A stretch of 64,000 nt of DNA from Burhinus oedicnemus (GCA_008921705.1 VFFE01007212.1:792076-856075); one strand, 5' to 3'. Positions 36,766-50,749 are shown, counted from the first letter of the stretch. Notes: generated by a model not told the origin, from the sequence alone. A program made the numbers and translations.

Positions 36766-39700
36766 GCAGAGGCTGGTCCAGCAGTCGGTGGTAAGGTGGG
36801 GGCACCGTTCGCGGTGCTGGTACTTTGTCAGGGTGCTGTCCCCGCAGCGGGGCGTCCTGCACGGTGCCTCTGCAGCCCTCGGGAGTGGGACGGGGCCCAG
36901 GCGTGGGATGGTGCCGGGCAGCTGCTCAAGTCCCAGAAGTTGGAAGCGTGTATTTTTAAGAGAGAGTTGCAAGATTGATCTGTGAAGAAACAACAGTTTG
37001 GTACTGCTGTGTAAATGTGTTATCAGTACCCATAACAACTTAACGAAAAGCAATCTGATCATTCAACTCCATTAATAGTTCAGAGCTAATGTGAATCATT
37101 CCACAGGTTATACTCTCATGAAAACCACAAGGCAGTATTGAAAGGGTATTTGTTGCCCAGTGTGTCTTTCTTTTTAATGATAGACCAAATTATCGTTCTA
37201 AGAGGCTATACAAAATGTGTAGTATAAATGATGGTCAAAAAAAAAAAATTCTAGTAAACATTTTTTTTAAGTTCATCAGACTCTAGACCCCTTCCCTATA
37301 CTGAATGATGATTTATCAGTCGGTGTGTAAGTGTGTTGATCTCAGCTCATCTCTCATCTTCAGAAGGCTGCTGTGTTATCCTAGTTAGAAACACCACTGA
37401 TTATACTTTTCTTAATCTGTGTCTTTTAAAACCTTGGCATATTATGGAAATATTTTTCAAAAGCATTGATGGAAATTATACCAGTGCAGCTGTGCATCTT
37501 CAGAATGTTTCTTAATGAACATATTGTACCTCAGGTATGAAAGAAATTATCAAGTGGTTTCAGAGAAAAGAATATGCATGCTAATTTATCAGTTCAAAGA
37601 CTTAGTTACAAAGGAGGAGGACTAGCTAAAAAAAAGTTATAATTTTTTTTTTTGTTTGTCAAAGTGTGGTTGTGATTACAGGACTAGGTGTAGGTTATTA
37701 TGTATACATCTCATTAACAGTAGCATTTATAAATAACTTGATAAGAGTTGTCAGTGAGAAAATGAGGTATCTTACATGCATTATTTTATTTTGTGTTCCA
37801 GAGCATCTCAGATAAAATGGAACCTTTGTTATAAATATCCATGTATCTGAATCAACTATTTTCAAGCTTGCCTTTCATTCAGAGGCTAGATGGGAAAATG
37901 GTGGTTAAGAGATACTTCTTTTTTCCTTTTTTTTTTTAACTGACCACAAATGGACATGTTTTTCAGATTCTGATTCTCTGGTATGTAGTGCATTACAACT
38001 CAGGTATGTTTGCAGAGAGCTCAGGAGCTCTAGCGCCCTTTAGCAGCCTGCCACAAAGTGGGATGGAAACACTGTTTTTCTGCTTCTTTGGATGCCTTTC
38101 GGTAGTTTCAGCTCAAGCTTTTCCTTGAAGTTCAAACTAAAACACAGAAGTAATGCTTTTCTCAAGAACAGACCAGGCTGCACCAATTCTGTCTGTTTTT
38201 CTAAGAACATCTTGCAGGAGCCAACCCACCTTTTCAAAACATACTTTTAAGAGGTCGCAAATGGCATCACTTCTAGTATGCGTTTATACACAAAGCACTT
38301 TGTGCTAAGAGTGAATAAAGTTACTTCAGGTGTGACAAACAGACCTAATGCCATTCAGCTTTAGCTAAATGGAAGGACGTTGGAAGTTGAGTCCAACCAA
38401 GAGTTTATCCTTTTAATGAACTGCCCCAAAAGCTGTAGCGTGGTGTTAGACCAAACTTCCTTCACCAAAGGGATTCGTTGCAGTTGAACTCTGTCCCATA
38501 AAACAGTTGTTTTCCCCAGTTCTGCACATGCACCGCAAGCAGACCAGAATGGCCAATGCACTTGATGTAACTTCACGAGTTAGTATTTTGAAGGACTCTT
38601 TTTGTCAACAGCTGATATCTCTTCTGTAGCAGAAATTGGGCTGTGAGACTTTCTATACGGTATGTGCAGGAAAAGCGTAGTTACCCAGCAGTCACTGCAG
38701 TCCTAAATGTTCGGCAAAGCCATTATTCTTGTTGAACTGAAATAAATAGATAATTCATAGGGAGAGCGTAAGAGCTGACAATATAATTAATATTATTGCC
38801 TTAGTTCTAACCATACAGGTGCAGCATAACCATAACATTTCTTTTAATTTATACTAATTTATACTGCTTTAAAAGGTATGTGCTAGTCAGCATTCCTAAC
38901 AGTATATTGTAAGCTAACTTAATTTTGGCTATATCGTCCCTTTAGTTTTGTAACCTGATGTTCTAAAAAAAAATTATAGACGCTCCATTGCAATGTAACT
39001 GTCAGCAGGTGCAAATGTGAACTAATATTTTATTTTCCATTTCAAAGTATCTCTTAGGAAAATACTTATATAATACGGCCTACGTTTTCTTCTCATATAA
39101 ATTCCTGGATCAGAGTTAAGCCTGTCATAACAACATGGGTTTCTTAATGCTTGATAATAGTGATTTACTGTTTCATTTGAACATCTGTGATGTTTATTCA
39201 TTATTATCCTTACTCTTATGTGCTTTGTTCATGATGTGACAGTGAGGAACTTGTTATTTAGCAGCCCCAGTGGTTTAAAATATGGTTTATTTTATTAAAA
39301 GTTTATTAACATTTTCTTTTGTTATTATAAAGTTTAATGAGACATAAGTACTGAGAAATACTTCTATTCTTTGCACATAATTTTCCTGCAATGGATTTAA
39401 AGGAAACCTTCAAACTATGGCAATCCATTAAAAAAAGGCTCTCATAGCTAATTGAACTACATTTTCAATTACTTTTAACTTTCTGGATTTTTTCAATATG
39501 CCTGATGTTAAATAAGAGCACCCTTGCTACCAATTCAAGCCTGTCTGAGCTGGGTAACAAACATTCAAGGTGAGCACTCATTGACTTTGGTCAGCTTTTT
39601 TCTGGATACAGAAGTCTGGCCACAGAGTAAATTACAAGGGGGTTGGGGAACCTGTGGTTTTTCTTTGAACCTGTAGAGGAATTGTAATAATCTGGGTCGA

Positions 39701-41851
39701 ATACAACACCTAGTTTCTATGGCCAGCAGGTAGAACTACTTAAATGGGCTTGGAATATGCACTGTTTGAAAATGAGTTGCCTTGGTTTGTGCTATCATAT
39801 ACATATATATACACTAAAAAAGACATGTGTGTTGAACTTGCAGAAAAACAAAGCTGAGCATCTCCCAAGATGGGTAAAGAGCCGTTTTTGTAGTAACATT
39901 TATGAGAGAAGAGTACTAGGCCTTTTTGAATTACCTGCATAGCCCTTTCTTGCACTGCATACTAAACTGAGCATGTACTTAGGTAAAATAATGGTATCAT
40001 AACTTACTTGGTAAAGAGCAGCAGCGAGAAGTGGTAATTATAAATGACAGTATGTAGCACACTGACAGAAACCTTTCAAAGTGTGGTGGATGACAGTGAC
40101 AGTAACTTTTATTTCTTAACAGTTTCTCTGAATGGTAATAATTTGTACGGAGTAATACAGATGCAATTGAATTAACCTGGAGATGACACGGAAGTCCTGA
40201 TTTTGCATTTTTACACATGCAAACCTTTTTAATAAGGCTGAAAATAGTGTAGTGGGTTCAGTGGCCTATTGGCCTATGGAAAAACTTGATTCTGCGTGTC
40301 TAAACTTAAAATGGTAAATCATGCAAAAACACTGAACTAATAGAAGTAACGGGAGAGACAAGAAAGGTCATCAGGAGTTGACCGGAAGAGAACTTGCTTC
40401 AAAGAAGAGGGAAGTCTCAGTAATATGGCAAAGATGAAAAGAAATAGTTCCTGAAATATGCTTTCATTGGTGGATGTTCAAATCAGTAGGATCTGTTGTG
40501 ATAATCCAGTCTGATATCAGAATAAACAAAACTGGAGAATTTACTTTGGCTTTTGCATCAGGTTTGTTGCTTCCGCATAACTGTTCTAAGTCCCTGCATA
40601 AAGATTTGATGAGGAGGACTCCAATGAAGTATTGTACAGTATTTCTAGTCTGAGGTTTCTCTGGCTTCCAGCCAGTGGATCTCCTGTCTTCCTGTGCTAG
40701 CTGAACCCCCCCCCGATTTTTTCCCAGTACCACCTGCTACAGCTGGCTCAGCCACTGGATCCCATGTCCATCTCTCTGTGGGGAAATCCAGGTCTTGGTT
40801 CATACCTATGGTTCTGCAGGGCAGCCTCTGGGTGCGGACCCATGGCTGCAGTGGCTCTTCAGGAACGGAGCGTGGTCTGCAGCCGGCTGCTCTTCAATAG
40901 GAAAGCCGGTCACCAAAGCTTTTCCTTGACCAGTGTGCCGCTGCCAAGTTTTGCCTTGATGAGAACTCAGAGCACCTCAAACGAATCCTGGAAATTCTTA
41001 AAGGAATCAACATTTTGGTCAGAAAACATCCTGCTGTCTTTCTCTTTCCAGCCTAGTCTTTCATGGTATGTTGTAGATTATTTGCTCGGAGAAACCTCCT
41101 CACCTCCTGGAGGTGAGAAGCTGCAGTGCAGTTATATGCCTAGCAGCTGTTGCAGGATGAATGATCTAGTCCAAAATGAAAGTTTTATACAAATGTGTCA
41201 CAATTGGAGATACTCTACGCAAAGTGGAAATTTCCACTGAATTGGATTTACCCATGCTACAGTCATACTAACTATTCTTAGAAGTATTTCCCTGGTATAT
41301 GTAGTTTAAGAGGCAACTTGATAGCAGCTTACATTTTTTCTCTCAGATTAAACTGAACAACTTATGTTTCTTCAGAAAATATTGAATTGTTTGTTTAACT
41401 ATTTTGTAAACCTTCCCGTTTTTCTTTGAAGAACAGACCTCAAAAATGGGTAGGTTATATAAATGTTAGCCTCATTAATGGCAGATACCCACAGCATATT
41501 ACTTCCCTACTACTGCTTCATACTGCTGAGATACTCTATCCCAGGGTTAGCTCCAGTACTGCCCCAGTGTACCTCATGGTCTTTTTGCTTTCTGCCTTGA
41601 TCCTCAGATCCTTTTCCTTGTCACTGCGTTCATCTCTGGTAACGTGCGGCTGGCTAATTCTGTATTTCTAAGTTTATATCCAGTTATTTTTCTTATTTTC
41701 AGTAAGACAGACAGACATAGTGAATAGGAAAGATCTGAGGTAACGTGAGATACGTCCCATTTGGATTACATTATTTGAGGTCTTAAATAGATTGTTAGTC
41801 CTTTCATTTAATATGGTTTTCTTCTTATTTAAGGCAGTGCACCATGAGGGA

Positions 41852-41883
41852 TTAAGTCTTATTATTATTAAGTCTTATTATTA
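41852..41883. repeat. exact 16-bp tandem duplication with TTA repeats
   Basis: The unit ttaagtcttattatta occurs twice in direct succession (41852-41867, 41868-41883). It contains short TTA runs and lies in AT-rich intron sequence. Confidence 0.9.
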
Positions 41884-44299
41884 TTAATGTAATATTATGG
41901 TCCAATTTATCTTTCAGAATAAAGTTCAGCTGGATGGAATTTATATTAGGAAAAAGTTGTAGTATTAAGTATTAATTTAGGTAGCTAACTCTGTCACTGT
42001 AAGTCATGACAAATGTTTTTCTTCGTTTTCCGATGCCATATTTACACAGCAGAATAAATTATATAGATTATGTTTTCCATGGGGGAGAAAAGTACTTGAT
42101 CGCACCAGCATACAGCTATCGAATGTGTACTGGATTGTCCCAGACCTGCCGCAGATGAGCTATGGACCCGTACCTGAGGTTCTTGCTTTGTCAGTGAAGC
42201 CATCCAGCTGCTGGCCTGCAGGTTGCATCCAGCGGGGGACAACTCTGGCAGCCATAAATTTTAGTCACCACCTGACAAGAGGTGGAATACTCCCGTTGTA
42301 AGAGATTTGTGTTATATTTAAAACAAACTAAATTACAGTGGGGAAGAGATAATTTTGCTTGCAGAGAGAGAGACAGCAAGCTTTTTATTACATGGCTTAG
42401 GTATTTACATTAGTCCTCATGGAGTATATTCACCTCTTTGTACCGTTATTCATTAATTTCCTTGATCTTTGGATTAGTCCATAATTGCCTAATGACAGTT
42501 ACACTAAAATTTCAGCAGAACCCATTCACTGTGTTTCTCCTGGGGACATGTTATCATTGCCTGGTTATTGTAGTTGTATGGCTTTTTCTATGATTTTAAG
42601 CCAGATCCACCTATATGCCACAATTACGGTGCGCAGTTCAGTGTGAGTCTCTGGTTCTGTTGCTACTTCAGTCTATACATATTTCTTTGCTTCCTGTGGC
42701 AGTAGACTGATACCTGCTCAGATATCTACCAGCATTTGGAATTGTTTCAAAAACAGGCTTGTTTTTGTGAAGGGCCGTAGTAGATTCCTAGTAACCTGAA
42801 GATTTTGCAGGAAAAAGGCAATGAATTGTGTTAGAACAAATGTTTACATGAATATGTTGAAATATCAGCAGCTTAAATGACTGAAAATGCCTCATAAAGG
42901 AGAACTCATCTTATATATTTCTTAGGATGCTGGTGACATTTTGAAGTAGAAATCTAACAAAGTTGACTTTGCAATCTGATGAATGTTATAGTGACTGTGG
43001 GGTGGCATTTAATTAAGGTAACTGCTTTTTATTGAGGTTATGGTTCTCAGCATTCATTTCTGTTAGGTTTGTTTTAAGTCTAGTTCCGCTATGGAAAGAG
43101 TTTCTTGGATCAAGGCACTTAACCCATCAACAATCTATTAGTTCATTCTGAACTTGATGACAATTAACCTTTCATCAGTCAAGTGTAGACAGGGATCTGC
43201 AGTCTCTTGAACGGGGTGCTGATGTGTGGCACATGGATTTATGTGTGTCTGTCTTTGTGTGATGATCCTACTCTGAAACTCCCAGGAGATCTGATACTGC
43301 TGCAGTTAGTGCATGTTTCAGACATCTAGAGAGGTGATCCCTTTTCATCATGATGTCCTTTCTTAGCAGTTTGGGGATATTTTATCCTTTATTTAATACC
43401 ATTTGTCCTTTTTCAGTTGTATCTACTTAGGCTCTATAATTTGCTATCATTACCCTTTTATCTTTTGTTCTCTGAATCTTCATTTATTCCCTGCTTTTTG
43501 ATGTGGATAAACAGTGGAATATGGCTGCTTACATTTTAATTATTTGATTGCATGGTCTGGCCAAAACCCACAAGACTTACCAATTTACATTTCTAGGTTT
43601 CATTCAAAAACATCTGAAATAAAGCTCCCTAAGAATTTTAGTAGGTTTACACTTCAGTTTCAGTCAAGGCAATACAGATTATCCTAAGGCCTACTTTATC
43701 TTCCTGATAAATTTTAAGTTTTGTTGCATGCCATGGCTGGAAGGCTTTCCTTGAAAGACATCCATCATATAGAAGAAGATGAATATATATTTGTCTGAAA
43801 ATTTTACGATGACAAGATGCTCTTGATCTCTAAGATTAAAATATAGTTGTCATAAGGGCCCCTACTAATTTTTCAGCTAGCATTAGAAATGTTTGTACTA
43901 GAAGAAAGGAAGGACCTACTTATTGAAGATAATGGGTACCTTCAAGTACTTTCCTAGGGAAAGAACTACTTTAAAATACTGTAGTAATGATTTTCTCAGA
44001 ACAGAGGAAGAGGTGTACTTACACTGTGAATGTGGGTGTTATGATCAGTAAGTTACTCAGTTTTTGTAAGCCAAAACAAAGCACACAACACATTCTGCAA
44101 GTTTGTAATCAGAACATGGAATAATTGATGTGAGGAAAGAGAAGCGAGAAGTGTGTCCTGTTTCCTTGCTTCTCTGGAGTGGAACGAGAACTGCTTAGAG
44201 CATCAGGAATAATGATATTAGCATAGCCTTTGCTGAAGACAGTTTGCTTTTTTCCACGTTGAAAGATTGTTTTTGCCAAGTTCATATGTTTGCGGGCAG

Positions 44300-44985
44300 G
44301 GCTGATGTTCAGAGGGAGCTGGAGAGGCTGGGGAATGGGTTGACAGGAACATTATGAAATTCATCAAGGATGAGTGCTAAGTCCTGCACCTGGGTGGAAA
44401 GCCCCCATCAGCAGGACAGACCAGGGATTAGCTGGCTGGGGAGCAGCTCTGCCAAAAAGGACCTGGAGTTCCTTGTGGACAGCATGGCACCTTGGCAGCA
44501 AAGAGGGCCAGCAGCCTCCTGGGCTGCTCCGCGCTTATTAAACTGCATCTTGGTACCGCATCCAGTTTTGGGTTTGAACTGGAGGGAGCTGAGCAGAGGG
44601 CTACCAAACTTGCCCTGTTAGGAGAGGGCTGTTCAGCCTGGAGCAGAGGTGGCTGTGGGAGGACCCAACAGCAGCCCCCAGCACTTATGGGGAGGTGATT
44701 GAGAAGACAGAGGTAGGCTCTTCGCAGTGGTGCATGGTATGAGGAGGAGGAACAATGGTGATGAATGGCAACAGGGTAAATCCCAACTAGGTATAAAAAA
44801 AAAAAAATTCACTGTGAGGATAATTAAACAGTGGAACAGTGAAGTTGTGGGATCTCTGTCCATGGAGTTTTCAAAGACCTGACTGGACTAAGCTCTAAGT
44901 GTCCTGGTCTGAATTCAGTATCGGTCCTCCTTTGAATAGAAGTCAGCTTCCGAAGATCCCTTCTAAATTGCATGACTCTGGAAAA
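44300..44985 (+). mobile_element. CR1 LINE, old 3' half-kilobase copy
   Basis: Sense-oriented CR1 in intron 1, strongly decayed. The order matches the end of CR1 ORF2. It contains a GGGAATGGGTTGACAGGAAC ... ATGAAATTCA block (corresponding to RNLMKF), then AAGTCCTGCACCTGGGTGG (KVLHLG), AAAAAGGACCTGGAGTTCCTTGTGGAC (KDLEFLVD) and GTTCAGCCTGGAG. It finishes with a tail resembling agatcccttctaaatt...catgactctg. An A13 run (44795-44807) was inserted or expanded inside the copy. Confidence 0.85.
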
Positions 44986-45939
44986 CGGCAGAAATTAGCT
45001 TTTTTTTTTCCCCCCTGTATGGTTTGCTATCTTACTCAGGCAAGGTTCTTGCTCTCTGTTATATAGCATAAAAGAGAGGGGTGCAGAAACAGGCAGTTGT
45101 CTCCATCAGGTCTACAGAACTGGGAAGAATATTTTTGTGACTACATACAGAGGTAAAGAGCTATTTTTACTAAGATTGTGAAATCTTCTATTTGAGAAGA
45201 GATCACTATACTAATGAAGCTGAATACGTTTGAGAATCCAGCAGCTCTGAACTGGCACGGCGAATTACCCTTACTTGGCTAGATAGATGTGAGGAAAATT
45301 TTCAATTGATTTCTGGACTGCAACTTGATAGGAGTAGAGGCAGCAGTTATACTGGTCTGAGCATATCAATATTTGGATGAACTTCCAAGGAGAGAAGATT
45401 AACTCTGTATTATATGAGAGGACTGATGGATAAAGAATATCTGTGATGCTGTGAGTCCAGATGATTATTTTTGCGAGATCTTTAAAAGCCATTTGAATTA
45501 ATAACAAATTTGACCAGTGTCTTTTCAAATAATATGTAGCATTATCTGAAAGTTGACTTGGAGGAGAGCAATTTGTGTGGATCTGAGAACAAAATTGTTC
45601 TTCTGGAACACATCTTTAATAATACCTGTTGTTCTTAATGTTAAAAATTCAGATTTCTATAAATGTTCTTTGCAGTCAGGTTGTGCCTTTCTTAAGTGTT
45701 CAGAGTTAAGCCTGGCTGTATTGTTCAGTAATTTCTGTTCTGATAAGTTTTTGTTACATTAGTATCACAGAGATGTTGAAGATCATTTTATAAGAAATGT
45801 GATAATGCTTTCAAGTGAAGGTCTTGCTGGGACTAAAATTAATTGTACGGAAGTTATTGTATGTGGGAGAAAATGTTTCGCATCTTTCAGAGGTGTACTT
45901 CAAAGCTGTAATGACTCAAAAGAGCTTGATCGCCTGATG

Positions 45940-45967
45940 CTTGTGATATGTATTAAGATATCACAAG
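45940..45967. repeat. perfect 10-bp inverted repeat, 8-nt loop
   Basis: Arms cttgtgatat (45940-45949) and atatcacaag (45958-45967) are exact reverse complements. A single short hairpin in intron 1 with no known partner motif. Confidence 0.85.
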
Positions 45968-48900
45968 TTTGATAGTCTAAACACTGAAATATGTAGGCAA
46001 CACTTTTCATTACAGGGAATGAACAGCAGAGGTACCTGCTTCTATTCTGTTAGTGCTATGATTGTTTTTTTTGTTTTTTTTTTTTTTTAACAAAGCTTTA
46101 CTTATTTAATACAAAGTGAACTTCTTTATGTAGCTTATCCTAAAAATCTAATGTTTCTTTCTGTATAAGAATTTCTAATATTTTTTCCACACTTTTCCCT
46201 GATAATTTTACAGTTGACTTAATGTCCAGATTCACCCCTTCAGTAAAAACTGAAAAAGGAGAGGGGAAAGAGGAAACAGGGCAGGAAATTATAAATATGA
46301 AATTACAAATATGAGATTAGAGATGGCGAAGAGCATGAGACAGTATGTGCATCCAGAAGAATCGACCTAAAAGGATGTTGTAGGTATACTGGAAAAGAGA
46401 TGTAGGGAATAAGTGAAATATACTTCAGTGGGAGAGACAAATACATTTTGACGCACAAAAGAATATGCCAGACTCTGGCAAGGCAGAAGGAGGGGGAAAT
46501 AGATTGATAAAAGCAACTGAGATGGAATGAGTGGGGGGAAGAGAAAAGAGATTTTTGTCAAGAAAGTGTCTAAACCAGTTTAGGAAGGATGAAGATGAAG
46601 GAATACGACATCAGTGACTTGATATCCCACAGGATTAAGAAGAGCAAGTAATGCTTTCTGGAGACGTATTTTCAGAAGCTGCATTTCTTTGCTTGCAGTT
46701 ACACTTATCTTCCCAGAAATTTTCTGCGATGAATAAAGCATATCAGTGAAGAAGCTGATGATGAAATGCAAAAGGGAGTTCATTTCTGCAGAAATATAAT
46801 AGAACCAATGAGCATGAAGCCAGCCATCAAGTTTGGAAGATAAATCTTGAGCGATGTTTAAACCGTCCAGCACTGACAGCCAGCAGTGGCAGAAAGCTTT
46901 CAGGAAAATCTTTTGAAGAAAAATGTAATTGTGTCCTATTCTAGTAGTCACGACGATGTGGTCCTACTGCTATTGCTGCTACTGAAAAGAAGTAATATTT
47001 GTGTATGTGCAGAGTTCCAGTCCTTTTTCAGCTTCTGAAGGATACTACAAGTCTGTCTGGGCCCCTTGTTTTATCTTAGGGAGATCCAAGGAAATATGTA
47101 AATATGTATTTTAAATTGATAAGAGTAATTGCTGATTCCTACTGTGTTGAAATTGCATTTTTCATGCTCTGTAAGGAAGTTTCTTCTGTCTCAGGCACTG
47201 CTTAAACTTACCATCCTTCTAGAGTTCAGATTTTCTTCTATACCTGGTCCTGCACGTGACACATACCTAAGTACTTACTTTTTTAGCTTCTGAATTAGAA
47301 TCATCACCAGTATCTGTAAAAATCACCCCTTCCGGATGTGGGGGTGTCAGGGATCATGTTTTGTTTTTCAGCAATGCTCTAGGTCTTTTTTCATGTGTGG
47401 GATTTGGCTAGGTCAGATGACCTCTGAACTCTTGTTGACGGGGCCATGAAATATACTTCTTTACCACATACAAGCATATCATGTTTGGTGTTCTGAAGTA
47501 AGGTAGGGTCTGGTTAGATGTCTGACAGGTTGGAAACCTTCCCTGGAAACCTTGTCTGTCTTGACTGACTGCTTATGAAGCATTGTCTGGTTAAATGCAG
47601 TATTTTGACAAACCTCTGAAGTTGTATTGTTGCTAGCAAAGTATTCTCTTATGTTTACACTTTGGGAAACATCAACATTTTGTCTGAAAGTTGAGAAAAA
47701 TAGTAATTTGTTTTTGAGTACTGGAACACAAATGTTAAATTGTATTATAACTAGACAAAGGACATAAATGTAATATGCTGGGAAGCATGAATAACAGTTG
47801 TCTTAAGCCATGTTTTGTGATTTAGAGAATTGTCACTGTGCCCTACCCCTGTATTGGTAAAACTCCCAATGCAACTGCTTTTGGCTGCTGGAGAAGACCC
47901 TCAGCTAAATGAACTAACACAGCTAGTCTCATGGTTTTCATTGGGATGCGTAAGACAAAAAATGAAAATGTTATTTTCCTTTCAGCTCTTTCAGTATAGA
48001 AATTACGTGAAACACCGACTTTCCTTCTTATTTATTTATTAATTAAATGATCATCAGAGCATTCCTTGTATGGAAGGAACACTGTATCTCCAAATAGATG
48101 GAGCTACTGTCCAGTGTTGTTTAAACCTCACCATCACTGAGGGCTTGATTGAGTTGCTTGTGCACAGGCATGAAATGTCGGTGAAGATAGCTAAGTTTCC
48201 CAGCCCAGTCTCTACTGCTTCTCCACAAGTCTACGGGTTCCCTATAAATCAACCCCACTTGGAGGACTGGGTACCCTTGGGTGTGTTAGGTGAGAATAGG
48301 AGCCTGGGAATGGACAACTAAATTAAACCCTAGCTGTGTTTAAATGCTCCACCTATGCTATGTGTGTAGTTCTATGTGTAATACTTTGATACGCATGATG
48401 CAAATAGCAGTAGGAGCACTCTCACTGTATCCATTTTTTTCCAGTTCATTACATAACCTGACAGATGCTAATTGCAACCTAAAGCTCATCTGATTGGTTT
48501 TTCTCATATTTAAAGGAGAACAAAGACCTATGATATTAATGTCTGAAGATGAGCATGTTGCCTGATGTTGGAAAGACTTATTTAGTCATTAGTCACTTGT
48601 GCTCAGGGATTTATTAGTCATGGTAATGTCTCCAATTAGTTGAAGGACAGAGAGCATAATTAGGCCACTTTTTACCTAATTACTCTTAACCGTATACATG
48701 CAGTTTACTGTTGAGTTTATGAGGCTAGCTGAAGTGTTATAACAACAAGCGTGTTAAGAAGTTAGGTCTCTTTCTTATTTATAAAATCGTTAAAATTATG
48801 ATTAACACCCACAGTAATAGATGTAAAATAGCGTTGTGCCACAGAACAGAAATGTTTTAATGTCTGATGTTGTATTTTTATTCAAAATCATTGTCTCTAC

Positions 48901-50438
48901 AGATATTCTGAAAAAGACCTACTGAATGAACTTTGATGAAAAAATGTATTTTACAGTAAATGGAGAGAGGATCAAGTATTATATTCTGTGTATAGTGAAA
49001 TAACCTTTAGATGAACTTGGAAAGGAAAAGAATTCCTCTTAATTAAGTTTGCTGTTCTTCCTGGGGTTGTGAGAAAGAGGAGAAAGTGGTACTGTTAAAG
49101 TGAGGGTGGAGTTAATTTACATTAATCTTCATGGGCTTGTTAGATTTATTTTAACTGCAAAGACGTAAAAAGGTGCTCAGTCCAGGTTAACTGTTGCTAA
49201 ATATTTGAACGTCACACTTGAATTTAACATTTTATTTTCTGGTTTGGAATGAAGTTTGCTGTCTTCTGTCTTTCTACCGCATTCCAAACCCCGGGGAAAA
49301 AGCCGGACTTTGCAATGTGACACATACAGAAACTCGGGTAAAAGGTCAACAGTTTTGAACCATCTTATTTTCCAAAGCGAGTGTTTCTTTCAAGAACAGG
49401 CTCTAGCAACCTCAGTTAGATCCTGGTAACACCATCTCAACTGGTCCTGCCAACTGTGTAATTCTGAAGGGATTTCTGCCTTTGAAACAGAGCAGGTCAA
49501 ATCTGTTTAGTATGACAAAGATCCATAATTCAGATTCCCAGAAATGAATATGTACACAGTGTCTGTCCTGTTGCCTCCGTGTGTTTAGGTGCTCTGTTGC
49601 GGGAGCTAGCTGCTTTATGCAACTCTTCCCAAAACCTCTCGAATGAGAATTCAAGTTGGCAGATGTTGTGTGCCCTGCTTCACTGGAGGGCATACAGAAG
49701 ACTTTCTATATATTCTGGTCACTTCTTTTTCCACCCAGCATCATTCCTGTCTTATCTGAGTCCTGTGGCTGCACGTCAGCTGCTACAGCTTAGGAATCAA
49801 AAGTGTAGAACTGGGTGCCCTCGGCACTGCAGAGATATTATAGTCATTATTGCATGCTCAATGGTCTTGGGCACATTTTAAAGAAGAGTTAAGAAGATGA
49901 TATTCTGTTAGCGAGATGGGTTAATCACAGTCAATCATCTCTGAAAAGGCCAGTAAGATAAGAATAGAGAGAGTGAGAATAGCTCCTTTCACTGTGTGCA
50001 ACAGCAATAGTCCAGTTCCTCCACACTGGGTTATATTAATTCCTGATTTTCATTGGTTCCTTCGCTGGTTTAACTAATGGATTAGTGAGCCACAAGCTGT
50101 TGTTAACCTAGTGCACTGGTATGGTTGTCTAGTGTATTTCTTTTCTAGCAGCTGGCACTTTTTTCACATATAGTATTTTCTAGGTAAAATGGAGTAGTGC
50201 CATGTAAATAGTAGGAAGTGCGCATTTTAAGTCAAGGATCTTGTCAGATACTGAGTAAAGAAATGTTGTTTCTAATAAAAGTGCCTCCCTAAACAGATTT
50301 ACTTGGCGGTGACTGGAAAAGCTGTTGGGTGTTGGGATGGAATTTTTTCCCTCTCCCCCTGCTATTGCGTTATTAATAGCTTTCCATAAGCTATCAGTGT
50401 CCTCATCTGTATACCTATTTGTAGTTCAGAGTTTTAAA

Positions 50439-50463
50439 ATTGGAGGACCAGAGGTCCTCCAAT
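50439..50463. repeat. perfect 11-bp inverted repeat, 3-nt loop
   Basis: Arms attggaggacc (50439-50449) and ggtcctccaat (50453-50463) flank AGA. It is a compact, stable hairpin about 110 bp before the CR1 fragment at 50.58 kb. Whether it is transcribed as more than intron RNA cannot be seen. Confidence 0.9.
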
Positions 50464-50575
50464 CAGGCAGGAAAGAAAGTAAAAATCTGAAATGTATTTG
50501 TATTTTTATTTTTTTTCTTGTTAATTCCAAGTTTATATAAACATACTAAATAGTGGAAAAGAGAGAAGGGGCGAG

Positions 50576-50749
50576 CAGGTTGCTCAGAGAAGTTGTACAG
50601 TTTCCATCCTTGGAGGTTTGCAAGACCCAACCCAATCAAGCCCTGAGCAGCCTGGTCTGACCTCAAAGGTGGCCCTGCTTTGAGCAGGAGGCTGGACTAG
50701 AGACATCCCATGGTCCCTTCCCACATCAGTTGTCCTATGAATCTATAAA
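50576..50749 (+). mobile_element. CR1 LINE, 3'-end fragment
   Basis: About 175 bp of CR1 3' end in sense orientation. It contains TTTCCATCCTTGGAGGTTTGCAAGACC, then GAGCAGCCTGGTCTGACC, GGTTGGACTAGA-like GAGGCTGGACTAGAGACATCC, and a final TGGTCCCTTCCCAC with TCCTATGAATCTAT as the octamer tail. Moderately diverged, noncoding. Confidence 0.88.

Larger units (their letters stand above)
34885..36945. promoter_or_regulatory. GABRG1: CpG-island-like promoter region of GABRG1
   Basis: Base composition changes abruptly from AT-rich to strongly GC- and CpG-rich, then returns to AT-rich at about 36,945. The block contains coding exon 1 and its initiation codon, so it is the natural promoter candidate. 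It has two GC-rich halves (about 34,885-35,580 and 35,935-36,945) separated by an AT-rich segment with TATATATATA at about 35.61 kb. ATTGG (inverted CCAAT) motifs are at about 35,838 and 35,974. The transcription start cannot be fixed from sequence. Overlapping open frames on both strands here follow from the GC content and are not called as genes. Confidence 0.75.

Noticed and set aside
36280..36985. Plus-strand frames of 136-232 codons after exon 1
   Set aside because: They begin in the A/C-rich tract or in GC-rich intron sequence, overlap one another, and lie after a consensus splice donor.
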